From assembly GCA_016214145.1 (NCBI GenBank), contig JACRPA010000004.1:106605-170604 (forward strand): DNA of 64,000 nucleotides. Reading direction: 5' to 3'. Within the stretch, counting starts at the first letter, position 1. Every line of letters begins with the position of its first letter. Shown here piece by piece: positions 20,338 through 31,209 of the stretch. A program made the translations under genes and the position numbers. This DNA comes from Rhodocyclales bacterium. GTDB taxonomy: Bacteria > Pseudomonadota > Gammaproteobacteria > Burkholderiales > Rhodocyclaceae. The notes beneath the pieces were generated by a model. That model made no database searches and had not been told where the DNA came from. It saw only the letters and a list, made by a program, of their open reading frames with translations.

Positions 20338-21843
20338 TCAGCGCCGCTTGCTGCCGAGAATGGAACCGAGCACGCCGCGCAGCACCTGGCGGCCGAGTTC
20401 CGAGCCGATGGCGCGGGCGGCGCTCTTCACCGCCGCCTCGGCCACTGTCTGGCGGCCGCCGCGCGCACCGCCGCCGAACAGATCGCCCAGCCCGCCGAGA
20501 ATGCCGCCGCCGCTTGACTGCGGCTGCGCCGGTGCCGGTGCCGGCTGGGGCGCGCTTTCCGCCGCCTGCGCGGCGCGCGCCTTGAGCTTCTCGTAGGCCG
20601 ACTCGCGGTCCACCGCCTTTTCGTAGTGGCCGTAGAGCAGCGAGCCCCTGATCGCCGCGTTTCTTTCTTCGGCCGTGAGCGGCCCGATGCGCGAGGCCGG
20701 CGGCAGGATGAAGGCGCGCTCGACGACGCTCGGCCGGCCCTTCTCGTCGAGGAAGGACACCAGCGCCTCGCCCACGGCGAGTTCGGTGATGGCCGTCTCG
20801 GTGTCGAGCTTGGGGTTCTGCCGCAGTGTCTGCGCCGCCGTCTTCACCGCCTTCTGGTCGCGCGGCGTGAAGGCGCGCAGGGCGTGCTGCACGCGGTTGC
20901 CGAGCTGGCCGAGCACCGTCTCCGGCACGTCGAGCGGGTTCTGCGTGATGAAATAGACGCCGACGCCCTTGGAGCGGATCAGCCGCACCACCTGCTCGAT
21001 CTTCTCCAGCAGCGCCGGCGGCGCCTCGTTGAAGAGCAGATGCGCCTCGTCGAAGAAGAACACCAGCTTCGGCTTGTCCAGGTCGCCCGCCTCGGGCAGC
21101 TGCTCGAACAACTCGGCCAGCAGCCAGAGCAGGAAGGTCGAGTAGAGACGCGGGGCGTTGAGCAGCTTGTCGGCGGCGAGGATATTCACGACCCCCTTGC
21201 CGCCATCCGTCTGCATCAGGTCGGCGATGTCGAGCATCGGCTCGCCGAAGAAACTGCCGCCGCCCTGCTCCTCGATCTGCAGCAGGGCGCGCTGGATGGC
21301 GCCGACGGAGGCCGCCGAGACATTGCCGTACTCGGTGGTGAACTGCTTCGCGTTCTCGCCGACGTGCTGCACCATCGCGCGCAGGTCCTTCAGGTCGAGC
21401 AGCAGCAGGCCGTTGTCGTCGGCGATCCTGAAGACGATCTGCAGGACGCCGGCCTGCGTGTCGTTGAGGTTGAGCAGGCGCCCGAGCAGGAGCGGGCCCA
21501 TGTCGGAGACGGTGGCGCGCACCGGGTGGCCAGATTCGCCAAAGACATCCCAGAACACCGCCGGGAAGGCGGTCGGCTGAGGCTCCGCGATGCCATGCGC
21601 CTGCAGCCTTTCCTTCAGCTTCGGCGTGATGCTGCCGGCGGCGGCGAGACCGGAGAGGTCGCCCTTGACGTCGGCCATGAACACCGGCACGCCGATCGAA
21701 GAAAGCCGCTCGGCGAGCACCTGCAGGGTGACAGTCTTGCCGGTGCCGGTGGCGCCGGTGATGAGGCCGTGGCGGTTGGCCAGCGCCGGCAGCAGCGCCA
21801 GTTCGAGTTCGCCGGATTTGGCGATGACGAGCGGCTGGACCAT
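20338..21843 (-). CDS. HerA-like ATPase, DUF853 family (YjgR-like)
   Basis: A 501-residue P-loop ATPase of the DUF853 group in the HerA/FtsK superfamily. Walker A is [11 protein letters not shown] near residue 32, Walker B is [12 protein letters not shown], and the arginine-finger region is [15 protein letters not shown]. The C-terminus has an Ala/Pro/Gln linker and a Gly-rich tail. The ATG at 21843 has a GGGAGAAG ribosome site. The cellular function is not established. It is transcribed divergently from yebC; only 63 bases separate the two starts. Confidence 0.88.
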   Translation of the reverse strand: MVQPLVIAKSGELELALLPALANRHGLITGATGTGKTVTLQVLAERLSSIGVPVFMADVKGDLSGLAAAGSITPKLKERLQAHGIAEPQPTAFPAVFWDVFGESGHPVRATVSDMGPLLLGRLLNLNDTQAGVLQIVFRIADDNGLLLLDLKDLRAMVQHVGENAKQFTTEYGNVSAASVGAIQRALLQIEEQGGGSFFGEPMLDIADLMQTDGGKGVVNILAADKLLNAPRLYSTFLLWLLAELFEQLPEAGDLDKPKLVFFFDEAHLLFNEAPPALLEKIEQVVRLIRSKGVGVYFITQNPLDVPETVLGQLGNRVQHALRAFTPRDQKAVKTAAQTLRQNPKLDTETAITELAVGEALVSFLDEKGRPSVVERAFILPPASRIGPLTAEERNAAIRGSLLYGHYEKAVDRESAYEKLKARAAQAAESAPQPAPAPAQPQSSGGGILGGLGDLFGGGARGGRQTVAEAAVKSAARAIGSELGRQVLRGVLGSILGSKRR

Positions 21844-21906
21844 GCGACTTCTCCCCTGAGTGTAAAATCGCATTTTAACAGCGCATTTTTTGACGAAAGG
21901 TTCGAC

Positions 21907-22635
21907 ATGGCCGGCCACTCCAAATGGGCCAACATCCAGCACCGCAAGGGGCGCCAGGACGCCAAGCGCGGCAAGGTCTTCACCAAGCTCATCAAGGAAA
22001 TCACCGTCGCCGCCAAGATGGGCGGCAGCGACGCCGACAGCAACCCGCGCCTGCGCCTGGCGATGGACAAGGCCTTCGACAGCAACATGTCGAAGGACAC
22101 CGTCGAGCGCGCCATCAAGCGCGGCGCCGGCGAGCTGGACGGCGCCAGCTACGAGGAAATCCGCTACGAAGGCTACGGCATCGGCGGCGCGGCGGTGATG
22201 GTGGATTGCCTCACCGACAACAAGACGCGCACCGTGGCGGAAGTGCGCCACGCCTTCGCCAAGAACGGCGGCAACCTCGGCGCGGAAGGCTCGGTCGCCT
22301 TCCAGTTCAAGCATTGCGGCCAGTTCGTCTTCGCCCCCGGCACCAGCGAGGACAAGGCGATGGAGGCGGCGCTGGAAGCCGGCGCCGAGGACGTGGTGGC
22401 CAACGAGGACGGCAGCATCGAGGTGGTCTGCGCGCCGCAGGACTTCCATGCCGTCAAATCCGGCCTGGAAAAGGCCGGCCTCAAGGCGGAAGTCGCCGAC
22501 ATCACCTTCAAGTCGCTCAACGACTCCGACCTCGCCGGCGAGGACGCCGCGAAGATGCAGAAGCTGCTCGACGCCATCGACGCGCTCGACGACGTGCAGG
22601 AAGTCTATACAACCGCAGTCATGAGTGAGGAGTGA
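21907..22635 (+). CDS. yebC: YebC/PmpR family regulator
   Basis: A 242-residue protein of the YebC/TACO1 family, described as a DNA-binding regulator and, more recently, as a factor easing ribosome stalling. It begins with the signature [19 protein letters not shown]. It heads the yebC-ruvC-ruvA-ruvB region as in many proteobacteria. The last codons and stop (MSEE, TGA) fall in repeat C, copy 3. Confidence 0.95.
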   Translation: MAGHSKWANIQHRKGRQDAKRGKVFTKLIKEITVAAKMGGSDADSNPRLRLAMDKAFDSNMSKDTVERAIKRGAGELDGASYEEIRYEGYGIGGAAVMVDCLTDNKTRTVAEVRHAFAKNGGNLGAEGSVAFQFKHCGQFVFAPGTSEDKAMEAALEAGAEDVVANEDGSIEVVCAPQDFHAVKSGLEKAGLKAEVADITFKSLNDSDLAGEDAAKMQKLLDAIDALDDVQEVYTTAVMSEE

Positions 22636-22654
22636 GGGGTGAGGAGTGAGGGGG
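22623..22654. repeat. Repeat C, copy 3
   Basis: GAGTGAGGAGTGAGGGG then TGAGGAGTGAGGGGG across the yebC-ruvC junction. It encodes the yebC stop and the ruvC ribosome site and start. Confidence 0.75.
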
Positions 22655-23199
22655 CAAATCCCGACAGCACTCCTGCCATCCGCATTCTCGGCATCGACCC
22701 TGGTCTCAGGATTACGGGCTTCGGCATCATCGAGAAGACCGGCAGCCGCCTGAGCTATGTCACCAGCGGCTGCGTCCGGACACCCCCCGACGGCGCGCTG
22801 CCGCTGCGCCTGAAGGCCATCCTCGACGGCCTGCGCGAGGTGATCGCCGAACACCGGCCGCAGCAGGTCGCCGTCGAGATCGTCTTCGTCAACGTCAACC
22901 CGCAGTCCACCCTGCTGCTCGGCCAGGCGCGCGGCGCGGCGATCTGCGCGGCGGTCGACGCCGCGCTGCCCATCGCCGAATACACCGCCCTGCAGGTGAA
23001 GCAGGCGGTGGTCGGCAACGGCCATGCCGCCAAGGAGCAGGTGCAGCACATGGTGCGGCGCCTGCTCGCCCTGCCGGGCGATCCCAGCCCGGATGCCGCC
23101 GATGCGCTGGCCTGCGCCATCTGCCACGCCCATGGCGGCCAGGGGCTGGGCGCCCTGTCCACCGCCGGCATGAGCGTGCGCCGCGGCCGGCTGCGATAG
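22639..23199 (+). CDS. ruvC: Holliday junction endonuclease RuvC
   Basis: Resolves Holliday junctions with RuvAB. 186 residues; the acidic catalytic residues are in place: LGIDPGLR (Asp), VEIVFVNVN (Glu) and [10 protein letters not shown] (two Asp). The start is the GTG at 22639 inside repeat C, which also supplies GAGGAGTGAGG as ribosome site, so about a dozen N-terminal residues ([13 protein letters not shown]) precede the conserved core and are atypical. It is separated from ruvA by a terminator. Confidence 0.95.
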   Translation: MRSEGANPDSTPAIRILGIDPGLRITGFGIIEKTGSRLSYVTSGCVRTPPDGALPLRLKAILDGLREVIAEHRPQQVAVEIVFVNVNPQSTLLLGQARGAAICAAVDAALPIAEYTALQVKQAVVGNGHAAKEQVQHMVRRLLALPGDPSPDAADALACAICHAHGGQGLGALSTAGMSVRRGRLR

Positions 23200-23332
23200 C
23201 CCCCCTCTGCAGGCCTATCACTTTAGTCGTCATCCAAACGGATGATGCGCGTTCCTCCCCGCTTGGGTTCTAATCCTATTGCAGGAAATATCTTCCTCCC
23301 CTGCAAGTTTTCACACACGCCGTCCGTGTGCC

Positions 23333-23358
23333 AAGCGCCCGCAAGGGCGCTTTTTTTT
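23333..23358 (+). terminator. Rho-independent terminator between ruvC and ruvA
   Basis: AAGCGCCC, GCAA loop, GGGCGCTT and eight T. It implies that ruvA needs its own promoter in the preceding or following bases. Confidence 0.9.
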
Positions 23359-23405
23359 GCCGCTGCCGCTACAATCCCTCACCTCTTCTTCCACGGAACA
23401 CGACC

Positions 23406-23981
23406 ATGATCGGCCGCCTGACCGGCATCCTCGTCGAGAAGAACCCGCCGCAGATCACGCTCGACGTGGCGGGCGTCGGCTATGAAGTCGACGTGCCCAT
23501 GAGCACCTTCTACCACCTGCCCGCCGCCGGCGAGAAGGTGACCCTGCACACCCATCTGGCGGTGCGCGAGGACGCGCACCAGCTGTTCGGCTTCGCCTCG
23601 GAAGCCGAGCGCGCCGCCTTCCGCCAGTTGCTGAAGATCTCAGGCATCGGCGCGCGCACGGCGCTGTCGGTGCTGTCCGGCCTGTCGGTGGCCGAACTCG
23701 CCCAGGCGGTGGCAGCGCAGGAAACCGGCCGGCTGACGAAAATTCCCGGCATCGGCAAGAAAACGGCGGAACGCCTGCTGCTGGAACTGCGCGACAGGAT
23801 GAAGGGGATCGCCGCCGTCGCGCCGGCGGCGGCGCAAACCGCCTCGAACGACATCCTCAACGCCCTGCTGGCGCTCGGCTACAACGAGCGCGAGGCGCAG
23901 GCGGCGCTGAAGGCCCTGCCCGCCGGCGTGTCCGTCTCCGACGGCATCCGCCAGGCGCTCAAGTCCTTGTCCAAGGCCTGA
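23406..23981 (+). CDS. ruvA: Holliday junction branch migration protein RuvA
   Basis: DNA-binding tetramer subunit that loads the RuvB motor on Holliday junctions. 191 residues: an N-terminal OB-like domain ([16 protein letters not shown]), two helix-hairpin-helix motifs ([10 protein letters not shown] and [12 protein letters not shown]), and a C-terminal domain III ([16 protein letters not shown]) that contacts RuvB. The ATG at 23406 fits the family start; the ribosome site is weak. Confidence 0.96.
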   Translation: MIGRLTGILVEKNPPQITLDVAGVGYEVDVPMSTFYHLPAAGEKVTLHTHLAVREDAHQLFGFASEAERAAFRQLLKISGIGARTALSVLSGLSVAELAQAVAAQETGRLTKIPGIGKKTAERLLLELRDRMKGIAAVAPAAAQTASNDILNALLALGYNEREAQAALKALPAGVSVSDGIRQALKSLSKA

Positions 23982-24035
23982 CGGCTTGAACAGTCCGCTG
24001 GGGTACAATGCCCCGGCATTTCACTTATCCGGCGC

Positions 24036-25060
24036 ATGGACAACACACGACTCGCCCGCATCGTCCTGGTCACCCTGCTGGCGCTCGGCTGCTTCCTGAT
24101 CCTGCAGCCCTTCGTCGCCGCGATCCTCTTCGCCGCCATCGTCTGCGTCACCACCTGGCCACTGCATGCCTGGCTGCTCAAGCGCCTCGGCGATCGCCCG
24201 GCGCTGACTTCCAGCCTCATGACGCTGCTGCTCATGCTGGTGGTGCTGCTGCCGATGATCTTTCTGGCCGCCAGCCTGACCGATGCCGTGCCGCCGCTGG
24301 CGGACAAGCTGCGCACCTTTCTCGACCACGCCGCCGTGCCGCCGGAATGGCTGCGCCGGATCCCTTTCTTCGGCGAGCAGATCGACGCCTACTGGCGGGG
24401 TCTGGCGCAGAACCGCGAGGAGTTCAACAAGCTGCTCCTGCAGTTCTACGACCCGGCGCGCAAGCTGCTGTTCAAGATCGTGGCCCTCACCGGCGAGGGC
24501 CTGCTGCAGCTGCTGCTGGTGCTGTTCATCGCCTTCTTCTTCTACCGCGACGGGCCTGCGCTGGTCGACCGACTGAAGAGCGGCAGCCGCATGCTGGCCG
24601 GCGCGCTGGGCGAACAGATGCTGGCCCTGGCGCGCAGCACCGTCATGGGGGTGATGATCGGCATCGTCGGCACCGCCGCCGCCCAGGCGCTGGTGGCGCT
24701 GATCGGCTTCCTCATCGCCGGCGTGCCGGGCGCCGTCCTGCTCGCCGCGGCAACCTTCTTCCTCTCCATGATCCCGATCGGCCCGCCGCTGATCTGGGGC
24801 GGCGCCGCCTTCTGGCTCTACGACCAGGGCCAGGCCGGCTGGGCGATCTTCATGGTGATCTATGGCGTGGCCGTCATCAGCAGCGTGGACAATTTCGTCA
24901 AGCCGCTGCTCATCAGCCGCACCGCCAGCCTGCCGATCCTGCTCATCGCGCTGGGCGTCTTCGGCGGCGTGCTCGCCTTCGGCTTCATCGGCATCTTCCT
25001 CGGCCCGGTCCTGCTGGCGCTCGGCCACGTTCTCACCGAAAAATGGACTGCGGCGCAGCC

Positions 25061-25064
<4 letters not shown>
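24036..25064 (+). CDS. AI-2E family transporter (PerM/YdiK-like permease)
   Basis: A 342-residue integral membrane protein with about seven hydrophobic segments. The central hydrophilic stretch (residues 90-150) and the following [14 protein letters not shown] and IGPPLIWGG segments are typical of the AI-2E exporter family. The substrate is unknown; the family name comes from one member. It lies between ruvA and ruvB, and its stop overlaps the ruvB start (ATGA), so it is co-expressed with the repair genes. Confidence 0.88.
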
Positions 25065-26094
<1,030 letters not shown>

Positions 26095-26098
<4 letters not shown>

Positions 26099-26161
26099 GT
26101 CGGCCTTCAGGCCGACATCGGCCGTCGATCAACCGCCCAGTCGGGCTGAAGCCCGACCTAC
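26095..26161. repeat. GTAGGTCGG palindromic repeat, copy 5
   Basis: A two-hairpin copy starting on the last sense codon of ruvB; it fills the gap to ybgC. Confidence 0.9.
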
Positions 26162-26175
26162 AGTAAAATGCCGGC

Positions 26176-26601
26176 ATGTCGCCTGTCAGCCAATCCGCGC
26201 CCGGAACGTTCACCTTTCCGGTGCGCGTGTATTACGAGGACACCGACACGGCCGGGATCGTGTATTACGCCAACTACCTGCGCTACCTGGAACGGGGGCG
26301 CACCGAGTGGCTGCGGGCGCTGGGCGTCGAGCAGCTGAGGCTGGCGCAGGAGACCGGCCTCGTCTTCGCGGTGCGCTCGCTCAGCATCGAGTACCTGAAG
26401 CCGGCGCGCCTCGACGACCAGCTCGCCGTCCTGACGGAACTGACTTTGCCGGGGCGCGCCCAGGTCACGCTGAAACAGTGGATTGAACGCGATGGCGAAA
26501 CCCTGGTCGAAGCCACCGTCCGCGTCGCCTGCCTGGACGCCAGGAAAATGAAGCCGGCCGCCTTGCCGGCCGAGATCAGAAGAAAGATGGGAGCGGAATG
26601 A
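26176..26601 (+). CDS. ybgC: Tol-Pal associated acyl-CoA thioesterase
   Basis: A 141-residue hotdog-fold thioesterase at the head of the tol-pal operon. The active-site Asp lies in the signature [16 protein letters not shown]. The stop overlaps the tolQ start. A degenerate GACTGACTTT element (26424-26450) lies in frame in the middle of the gene and encodes part of [11 protein letters not shown]. Confidence 0.95.
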   Translation: MSPVSQSAPGTFTFPVRVYYEDTDTAGIVYYANYLRYLERGRTEWLRALGVEQLRLAQETGLVFAVRSLSIEYLKPARLDDQLAVLTELTLPGRAQVTLKQWIERDGETLVEATVRVACLDARKMKPAALPAEIRRKMGAE

Positions 26602-27275
26602 ACGTCACCACAGACCTGTCCATAATTTCCCTCATCGCCAACGCCAGCATCCTCGTCAAGGGCGTCATGCTGCTGCTGGCGGGGGTGTCCTTCATGTCCT
26701 GGTACTGGATCTTCCGCAAGGGCTTCGCCATCCGCGATGCGCGCGCCAAGACCGACCAGTTCGAGCGCGACTTCTGGAGCGGCGGCGACCTCAACGCCCT
26801 CTTCCAGAGCGCGGTGAACGACCGCCACAGCGCCGGCGCGCTGGAGCGCATCTTCGAGGCCGGCTACCGCGAATTCACCAAGCTGCGCGGGCAGAAGTCG
26901 CTCGACCCGGCGAGCATCGTCGATGGTTCCCGCCGCGCCATGCGCGCCACCTACCAGCGCGAGATGGACCACCTCGAGGCGCACCTCGCCTTCCTCGCCT
27001 CGGTCGGCTCGGTCAGCCCCTATGTCGGCCTGTTCGGCACGGTATGGGGCATCATGAACGCCTTCCGCGGACTCGCCAACGTCAGCTCGGCCACCCTGGC
27101 GCACGTCGCGCCGGGCATCGCCGAGGCGCTGGTGGCCACCGCCATCGGCCTCTTCGCCGCCATCCCCGCGGTGGTCGCCTACAACCGCTTCGCCCACGAC
27201 ATCGACCGCATCGCCATCCGCTTCGAGAGCTTCACGGAGGAGTTCTCGAATATCTTGCAAAGGCAGCTGCGATGA
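26598..27275 (+). CDS. tolQ: Tol-Pal system proton channel subunit TolQ
   Basis: A 225-residue inner-membrane protein homologous to ExbB/MotA, forming the proton channel with TolR. It has three membrane segments: an N-terminal one near residues 15-38 and two in the C-terminal half ([20 protein letters not shown] and [20 protein letters not shown]). The ATG overlaps the ybgC stop. A repeat-filled gap of 128 bases, unusual for this operon, separates it from tolR. Confidence 0.95.
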   Translation: MNVTTDLSIISLIANASILVKGVMLLLAGVSFMSWYWIFRKGFAIRDARAKTDQFERDFWSGGDLNALFQSAVNDRHSAGALERIFEAGYREFTKLRGQKSLDPASIVDGSRRAMRATYQREMDHLEAHLAFLASVGSVSPYVGLFGTVWGIMNAFRGLANVSSATLAHVAPGIAEALVATAIGLFAAIPAVVAYNRFAHDIDRIAIRFESFTEEFSNILQRQLR

Positions 27276-27280
27276 AACCA

Positions 27281-27378
27281 CTTTCAACGCAAAGAGCGCA
27301 AAGACGCAAAGGCCGCAAAGGTGAAAGGACAGGTGTCTTTCTTTGCGCCCTTTGCGTCTTTGCGTTCTCTGCGTCGAA
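27281..27378. repeat. CAAAGACGCAAAG inverted repeat, copy 2
   Basis: CTTTCAACGCAAAGAGCGC on the left, complement units on the right. It lies between tolQ and tolR, which normally abut. Confidence 0.85.
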
Positions 27379-27403
27379 TGCGGTTCGTTTCTGAGGTCAA
27401 GCA

Positions 27404-27808
27404 ATGCGCCAGCGCCGGCTAATGAATCAGATCAACGTCGTCCCCTACATCGACGTGATGCTGGTGCTGCTCGTCATCTTCATGGTGACGGCGCCGCTGA
27501 TCCAGGTGGCGTCGGTGGACGTGCCGACGGTGGGCAAGGCGGCCCAGGCCCCGGCCGACCCCCTGCAGGTGATCGTCAAGGCCGACCAGACGCTCGCCTT
27601 CCGCGCCACGCCGAACGCCACGCCGCGCGACGTCTCGCGCGACGAGCTGATGCGCCTGGTGGCGGAAGCGCAGAAGCGGAACCCGCAGCAGCCGGTGGTC
27701 GTCGCCGGCGACAAGAACGTGCGCTACGAGGCCGTCATGCAGGTGATGGACGATCTGCAGAAGCAGCAGGTCGCCCGCGTCGGCCTGCTGGTGCAGCAGG
27801 GCAAATGA
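27404..27808 (+). CDS. tolR: Tol-Pal system protein TolR
   Basis: A 134-residue ExbD/TolR protein: one N-terminal membrane helix containing the proton-carrying Asp (NVVPYIDVMLVLLVIFM) and a periplasmic domain. It couples proton flow through TolQ to TolA. The stop overlaps the tolA start (ATGA). Confidence 0.95.
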   Translation: MRQRRLMNQINVVPYIDVMLVLLVIFMVTAPLIQVASVDVPTVGKAAQAPADPLQVIVKADQTLAFRATPNATPRDVSRDELMRLVAEAQKRNPQQPVVVAGDKNVRYEAVMQVMDDLQKQQVARVGLLVQQGK

Positions 27809-28557
27809 GCACCGTTTTTTTCGAAGACAGGGAAGATCCCGGCAAGAAAGCCTCCGCGGCGCTGGCCGCCGCCGTGCATGTCGCGCTGATTGTCTTGCTG
27901 ATCTACGGCATCCGCTGGCAGACGCGGCCGCCGGAGGCGGTCGAAGTGGAGCTGGTGCGGGCCGTTCCCGCGCCGCCTGCCGCTGTCACAGAACCGCCAC
28001 CCGAACCCGCGCCGCCGCCGAAGGTCGAACCCAGAGCCGAGCCGAAAATCGAACCGAAGCCCGCGCCGCCCAAGCCGGACATCGCGCTGAAGGAAAAGGA
28101 AAAGCCCAAGCCGGAGCCGAAGCCGGTTCCCAAAGTCGAGCCGAAGCCGGAGCCCGACAAGGCCAGCCGCCAACTTATGGCGGAAGCCCTGAAGCGCGAG
28201 CAGCAGCAGCTCGAAGCGCGCAAGGCCGAACAGGAGCTGGCGAACCTAAAGGCCGCCCAGGCCGCCTCGGCGCGCAGCAAGGCAACGGCGGACTATATCG
28301 GCAAGATCCGCGGCAAGATCAAGGGCAACATCGTGCTGCCGCCCGACATCAAGGGGAACCCCGAGGCGATCTTCGATGTCGTGCAACTGCCCAGCGGCGA
28401 GATTCTCAGCGTCAAGCTGAAGAAGTCCAGCGGCCATGCCGCCTATGACAGCGCCGTCGAGCGGGCCATCCTCAAGTCGAGCCCGCTGCCCAGGCCCGAG
28501 CAGGGCGATCTCTTCAGCCGCAGCCTGGAGCTGAAGTTCCGGCCGCTGGAAGAGTGA
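27805..28557 (+). CDS. tolA: Tol-Pal system protein TolA
   Basis: A 250-residue periplasm-spanning protein. An N-terminal membrane helix (residues 19-36, HVALIVLLIYGI) is followed by a long Pro/Glu/Lys-rich domain and helical segment (residues 55-150) and a C-terminal TonB-like domain (YIGKIRGKIKGNIVLP ... KKSSGHAAYDSAVERAI) that binds TolB. It is shorter than the E. coli protein, as usual in betaproteobacteria. Confidence 0.93.
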   Translation: MSTVFFEDREDPGKKASAALAAAVHVALIVLLIYGIRWQTRPPEAVEVELVRAVPAPPAAVTEPPPEPAPPPKVEPRAEPKIEPKPAPPKPDIALKEKEKPKPEPKPVPKVEPKPEPDKASRQLMAEALKREQQQLEARKAEQELANLKAAQAASARSKATADYIGKIRGKIKGNIVLPPDIKGNPEAIFDVVQLPSGEILSVKLKKSSGHAAYDSAVERAILKSSPLPRPEQGDLFSRSLELKFRPLEE

Positions 28558-28595
28558 CAAATGTATAATTCTGCCGTTCTCCATTCTGTCGAGCG

Positions 28596-29870
28596 ATGAT
28601 GACCGCACTCAAACGCGCCGTATTCGCCTTATTCCTTCTCGCGCTGTCCTTCGCCTCGCGCGCCCAGCTCACCATCGAGATCACCGGCGCCGGCGCCAAC
28701 CGCATTCCCGTCGCCATCGCCGACTTCGCCGGCGAGCCGGGCATCGCGCGCGCCGTCGCCATGGTGGTGCGCGCCGACCTCGAGCGCAGCGGCCTGTTCA
28801 AGCTGGTCGAGGCGGGCGCCCCGCTGGCCGAAAACGCCCCGGTGAATTTCGCCGACTGGAAATCGCGCGGCGCCGACGCCCTCGTCGTCGGCAGCGTTCA
28901 GCCTGCCGCCAACGGCCGCTATGAAGTGCGCTTCCGCCTGCACGACGTGCAGAAACAGGCCTCCCTCGGCGGCCTGGCCTACGTCATGACGGCCCAGCAG
29001 GGGCGCACCACGGGGCACCGCATCGCCGATTACGTCTATGAAAAGCTGCTCGGCGAGCCGGGCATCTTCTCGACCCGCATCGCCTACGTCGTGAAGAGCG
29101 CCGGCCGCTTCGAACTGCAGATCGCCGACGCCGACGGCATGAACGCGCAGACCGCGCTGGCCTCGAAGGAGCCGATCATCTCGCCGGCCTGGTCGCCCGA
29201 CGGCAGCCGCCTCGCCTACGTCTCCTTCGAATCGAAGAAGCCGGTGATCTACGTGCATTCCCTCGCCACCGGCAGCCGTCACGTCGCCGCCAACTTCAAG
29301 GGCTCCAACTCGGCCCCGGCCTGGTCGCCCGACGGCCGCAAGCTGGCCGTGGTGCTGACCAAGGACGGCGCCTCGCAGCTCTATTCGGTGAGCGCCGACG
29401 GCAGCGGCGTGGTGCGCCTGGCCTCGTCCGCCGGCATCGACACCGAGCCCTACTTCTCGCCCGACGGCCAGTTCATCTACTTCACCTCGGACCGCGGCGG
29501 CAGCCCGCAGGCCTACCGCATTTCGTCCGGCGGCGGCGACGCCCAGCGCATCACCTTCGAGGGCAGCTACAACGTCACGCCGCGCCTGTCGCCCGACGGC
29601 AAGAACATGGCTTACGTCTCGCGCAACGGCGGGCGCTTCCAGCTCGCCCTGATGGACCTCGCCACGCGCCAGACGCAGATCCTCACCGACTCGGACAAGG
29701 ACGAATCGCCCAGCTTCGCGCCCAACGGCCGCATGATCCTCTATGCCTCCGAGGTCGGCGGGCGCGGCGTGCTGGCCGCCGTTTCCAGCGACGGCCGCGT
29801 CAAGCAGAAGCTCTCGGTGCAGGCAGGCGACGTGCGCGAGCCGGCGTGGGGGCCCTTTTTGAAACAATGA
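28596..29870 (+). CDS. tolB: Tol-Pal system beta-propeller protein TolB
   Basis: A 424-residue periplasmic protein with a signal peptide (residues 1-23), an N-terminal alpha/beta domain and a six-bladed propeller with repeated WSPDGSRLAYVS-type motifs. It links Pal to TolA. A TATAAT at 28564-28569 in the short gap after tolA might be an internal promoter, but no good -35 box goes with it. Confidence 0.96.
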   Translation: MMTALKRAVFALFLLALSFASRAQLTIEITGAGANRIPVAIADFAGEPGIARAVAMVVRADLERSGLFKLVEAGAPLAENAPVNFADWKSRGADALVVGSVQPAANGRYEVRFRLHDVQKQASLGGLAYVMTAQQGRTTGHRIADYVYEKLLGEPGIFSTRIAYVVKSAGRFELQIADADGMNAQTALASKEPIISPAWSPDGSRLAYVSFESKKPVIYVHSLATGSRHVAANFKGSNSAPAWSPDGRKLAVVLTKDGASQLYSVSADGSGVVRLASSAGIDTEPYFSPDGQFIYFTSDRGGSPQAYRISSGGGDAQRITFEGSYNVTPRLSPDGKNMAYVSRNGGRFQLALMDLATRQTQILTDSDKDESPSFAPNGRMILYASEVGGRGVLAAVSSDGRVKQKLSVQAGDVREPAWGPFLKQ

Positions 29871-29889
29871 TTTTTGAGTGGAGACGACC

Positions 29890-30417
29890 ATGCGCAAGGA
29901 ACTGATGATTATTTTGGGCGCCGCCCTGATCGCCGGCTGCGGCACCACCGGCGGACCGGAGCAGCCCGGTGCGGACGTGGAAGACCGCAGTGCGAAGAAG
30001 ATCGACGGCACCGAAGTCCGCCCGGTCACGGCGGGCGACCCGATGGGCGCGGCGCTGGCCGCCGTCAAGCAGGGCGTGCTGGCCAAGCGCAGCGTCTTCT
30101 TCGACTACGACAGCTACGTCATCAAGGAGGAGTTCAAGTCCCTCGTCGAGGCGCACGCCAGGTTCCTCGTCGCCAACCCGAAGGTGAAGATGCTCATCCA
30201 GGGCAACGCCGACGAGCGCGGCAGCCGCGAATACAACCTGGCCCTCGGCCAGAAGCGGGCCGAAGCGCTGAGGAAGATGCTCGCCCTGCTCGGCGCCCGC
30301 GAGGACCAGATCGAGGCCGTCAGCCTGGGCGAGGAGAAGCCGCGCTGCAGCGAAGGAAACGAGGGCTGCTGGTCGCAGAACCGCCGCAGCGACATGCTCT
30401 ACACCGGCGAGTTCTGA
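29890..30417 (+). CDS. pal: Peptidoglycan-associated lipoprotein Pal
   Basis: A 175-residue lipoprotein. The signal peptide ends in the lipobox LIAGC. The C-terminal OmpA-like domain binds diaminopimelate in peptidoglycan (FFDYDSYVIKEEF, NADERGSREYN). The ATG at 29890 is chosen for the GGAGAC ribosome site; four in-frame codons upstream are not needed. Confidence 0.96.
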   Translation: MRKELMIILGAALIAGCGTTGGPEQPGADVEDRSAKKIDGTEVRPVTAGDPMGAALAAVKQGVLAKRSVFFDYDSYVIKEEFKSLVEAHARFLVANPKVKMLIQGNADERGSREYNLALGQKRAEALRKMLALLGAREDQIEAVSLGEEKPRCSEGNEGCWSQNRRSDMLYTGEF

Positions 30418-30420
30418 GCA

Positions 30421-31158
30421 ATGCGCATTCGGCGCCTGCTGCCCCTGCTGCTGCTCGTCGCCGTCCTGCCGGCGCGGGGCGCGCTGTTCGACGACGAGGA
30501 AGCGCGCAAGCGCATCGAGGCGCTGCGCACCGAGGTCAATGCGCGGATGGACAAGCTGGAAGCCGCCTCGCGCGGGCAGATCGAGCTGGCCAACCAGATC
30601 GAGGCGCTCAAGGCGGAGGTGGCCAAGCTGCGCGGGCAGATCGAGGTCATGACGAACGAAATCGAGTCGACGCAGAAACGCCAGAAGGATTTCTACGTCG
30701 ACCTCGACAACCGGCTGCGCAAGCTGGAGCCGCAGGCCGGCGCGGAAGCCAAGCCCGCCGATGCCAGGCCGGCGGTTGATCCTGCCGCGGAAACGCGCGA
30801 CTACGAAGCGGCGCTGAATCTTTTCAAGGCCGGCAAGCACAAGGACGCGCTCAACGCCTTTCTGAACTTCATCAAGACCTATCCGGCCAGCCCCTTCCTG
30901 CCCTCGGCGCACTATTGGGCCGGCAGCGCGCATTACCAGCTCGGCGAGTACAAGAAGGCTGTAGAGCTCTTCTCCAAGCTGGCCGCCACCTGGCCGGACG
31001 ACACCAAGGCGCCGGATGCACTGCTCGGCCAGGCCAATTGCCAGCAGGAATCCGGCGACGCCAAGGGATCGAAGAAGACGCTGGAGACCCTCGTCGCCAA
31101 GTACCCCTCCAGCGCCGCGGCCGCGGTCGCCAAGCAACGCCTGGCCAAGAGGCGCTAG
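30421..31158 (+). CDS. cpoB: Cell division coordinator CpoB (YbgF)
   Basis: A 245-residue periplasmic protein: signal peptide (MRIRRLLPLLLLVAVLPARG), a trimerising coiled coil (residues 35-100) and three TPR repeats (YEAALNLFKAGKHKDALNAF, then SAHYWAGSAHYQLGEYKKA). It coordinates outer-membrane constriction with peptidoglycan synthesis. It begins 3 bases after pal. Confidence 0.95.
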   Translation: MRIRRLLPLLLLVAVLPARGALFDDEEARKRIEALRTEVNARMDKLEAASRGQIELANQIEALKAEVAKLRGQIEVMTNEIESTQKRQKDFYVDLDNRLRKLEPQAGAEAKPADARPAVDPAAETRDYEAALNLFKAGKHKDALNAFLNFIKTYPASPFLPSAHYWAGSAHYQLGEYKKAVELFSKLAATWPDDTKAPDALLGQANCQQESGDAKGSKKTLETLVAKYPSSAAAAVAKQRLAKRR

Positions 31159-31209
31159 GGCAGCCTGTCGCGGCGCGGACGCCGCCCAGGCAATCCGGAC
31201 ATCCGCAGC

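Noticed and set aside
20338..23133. 931-codon minus-strand frame
   Set aside because: Only the part from 21843 down is the HerA-like protein; the rest is antisense to yebC and ruvC.
24008..24035. Longer start for ruvB or the permease in the ruvA-permease gap
   Set aside because: The frame from 24008 runs through the permease gene in another frame; the RuvB family start is at 25061.
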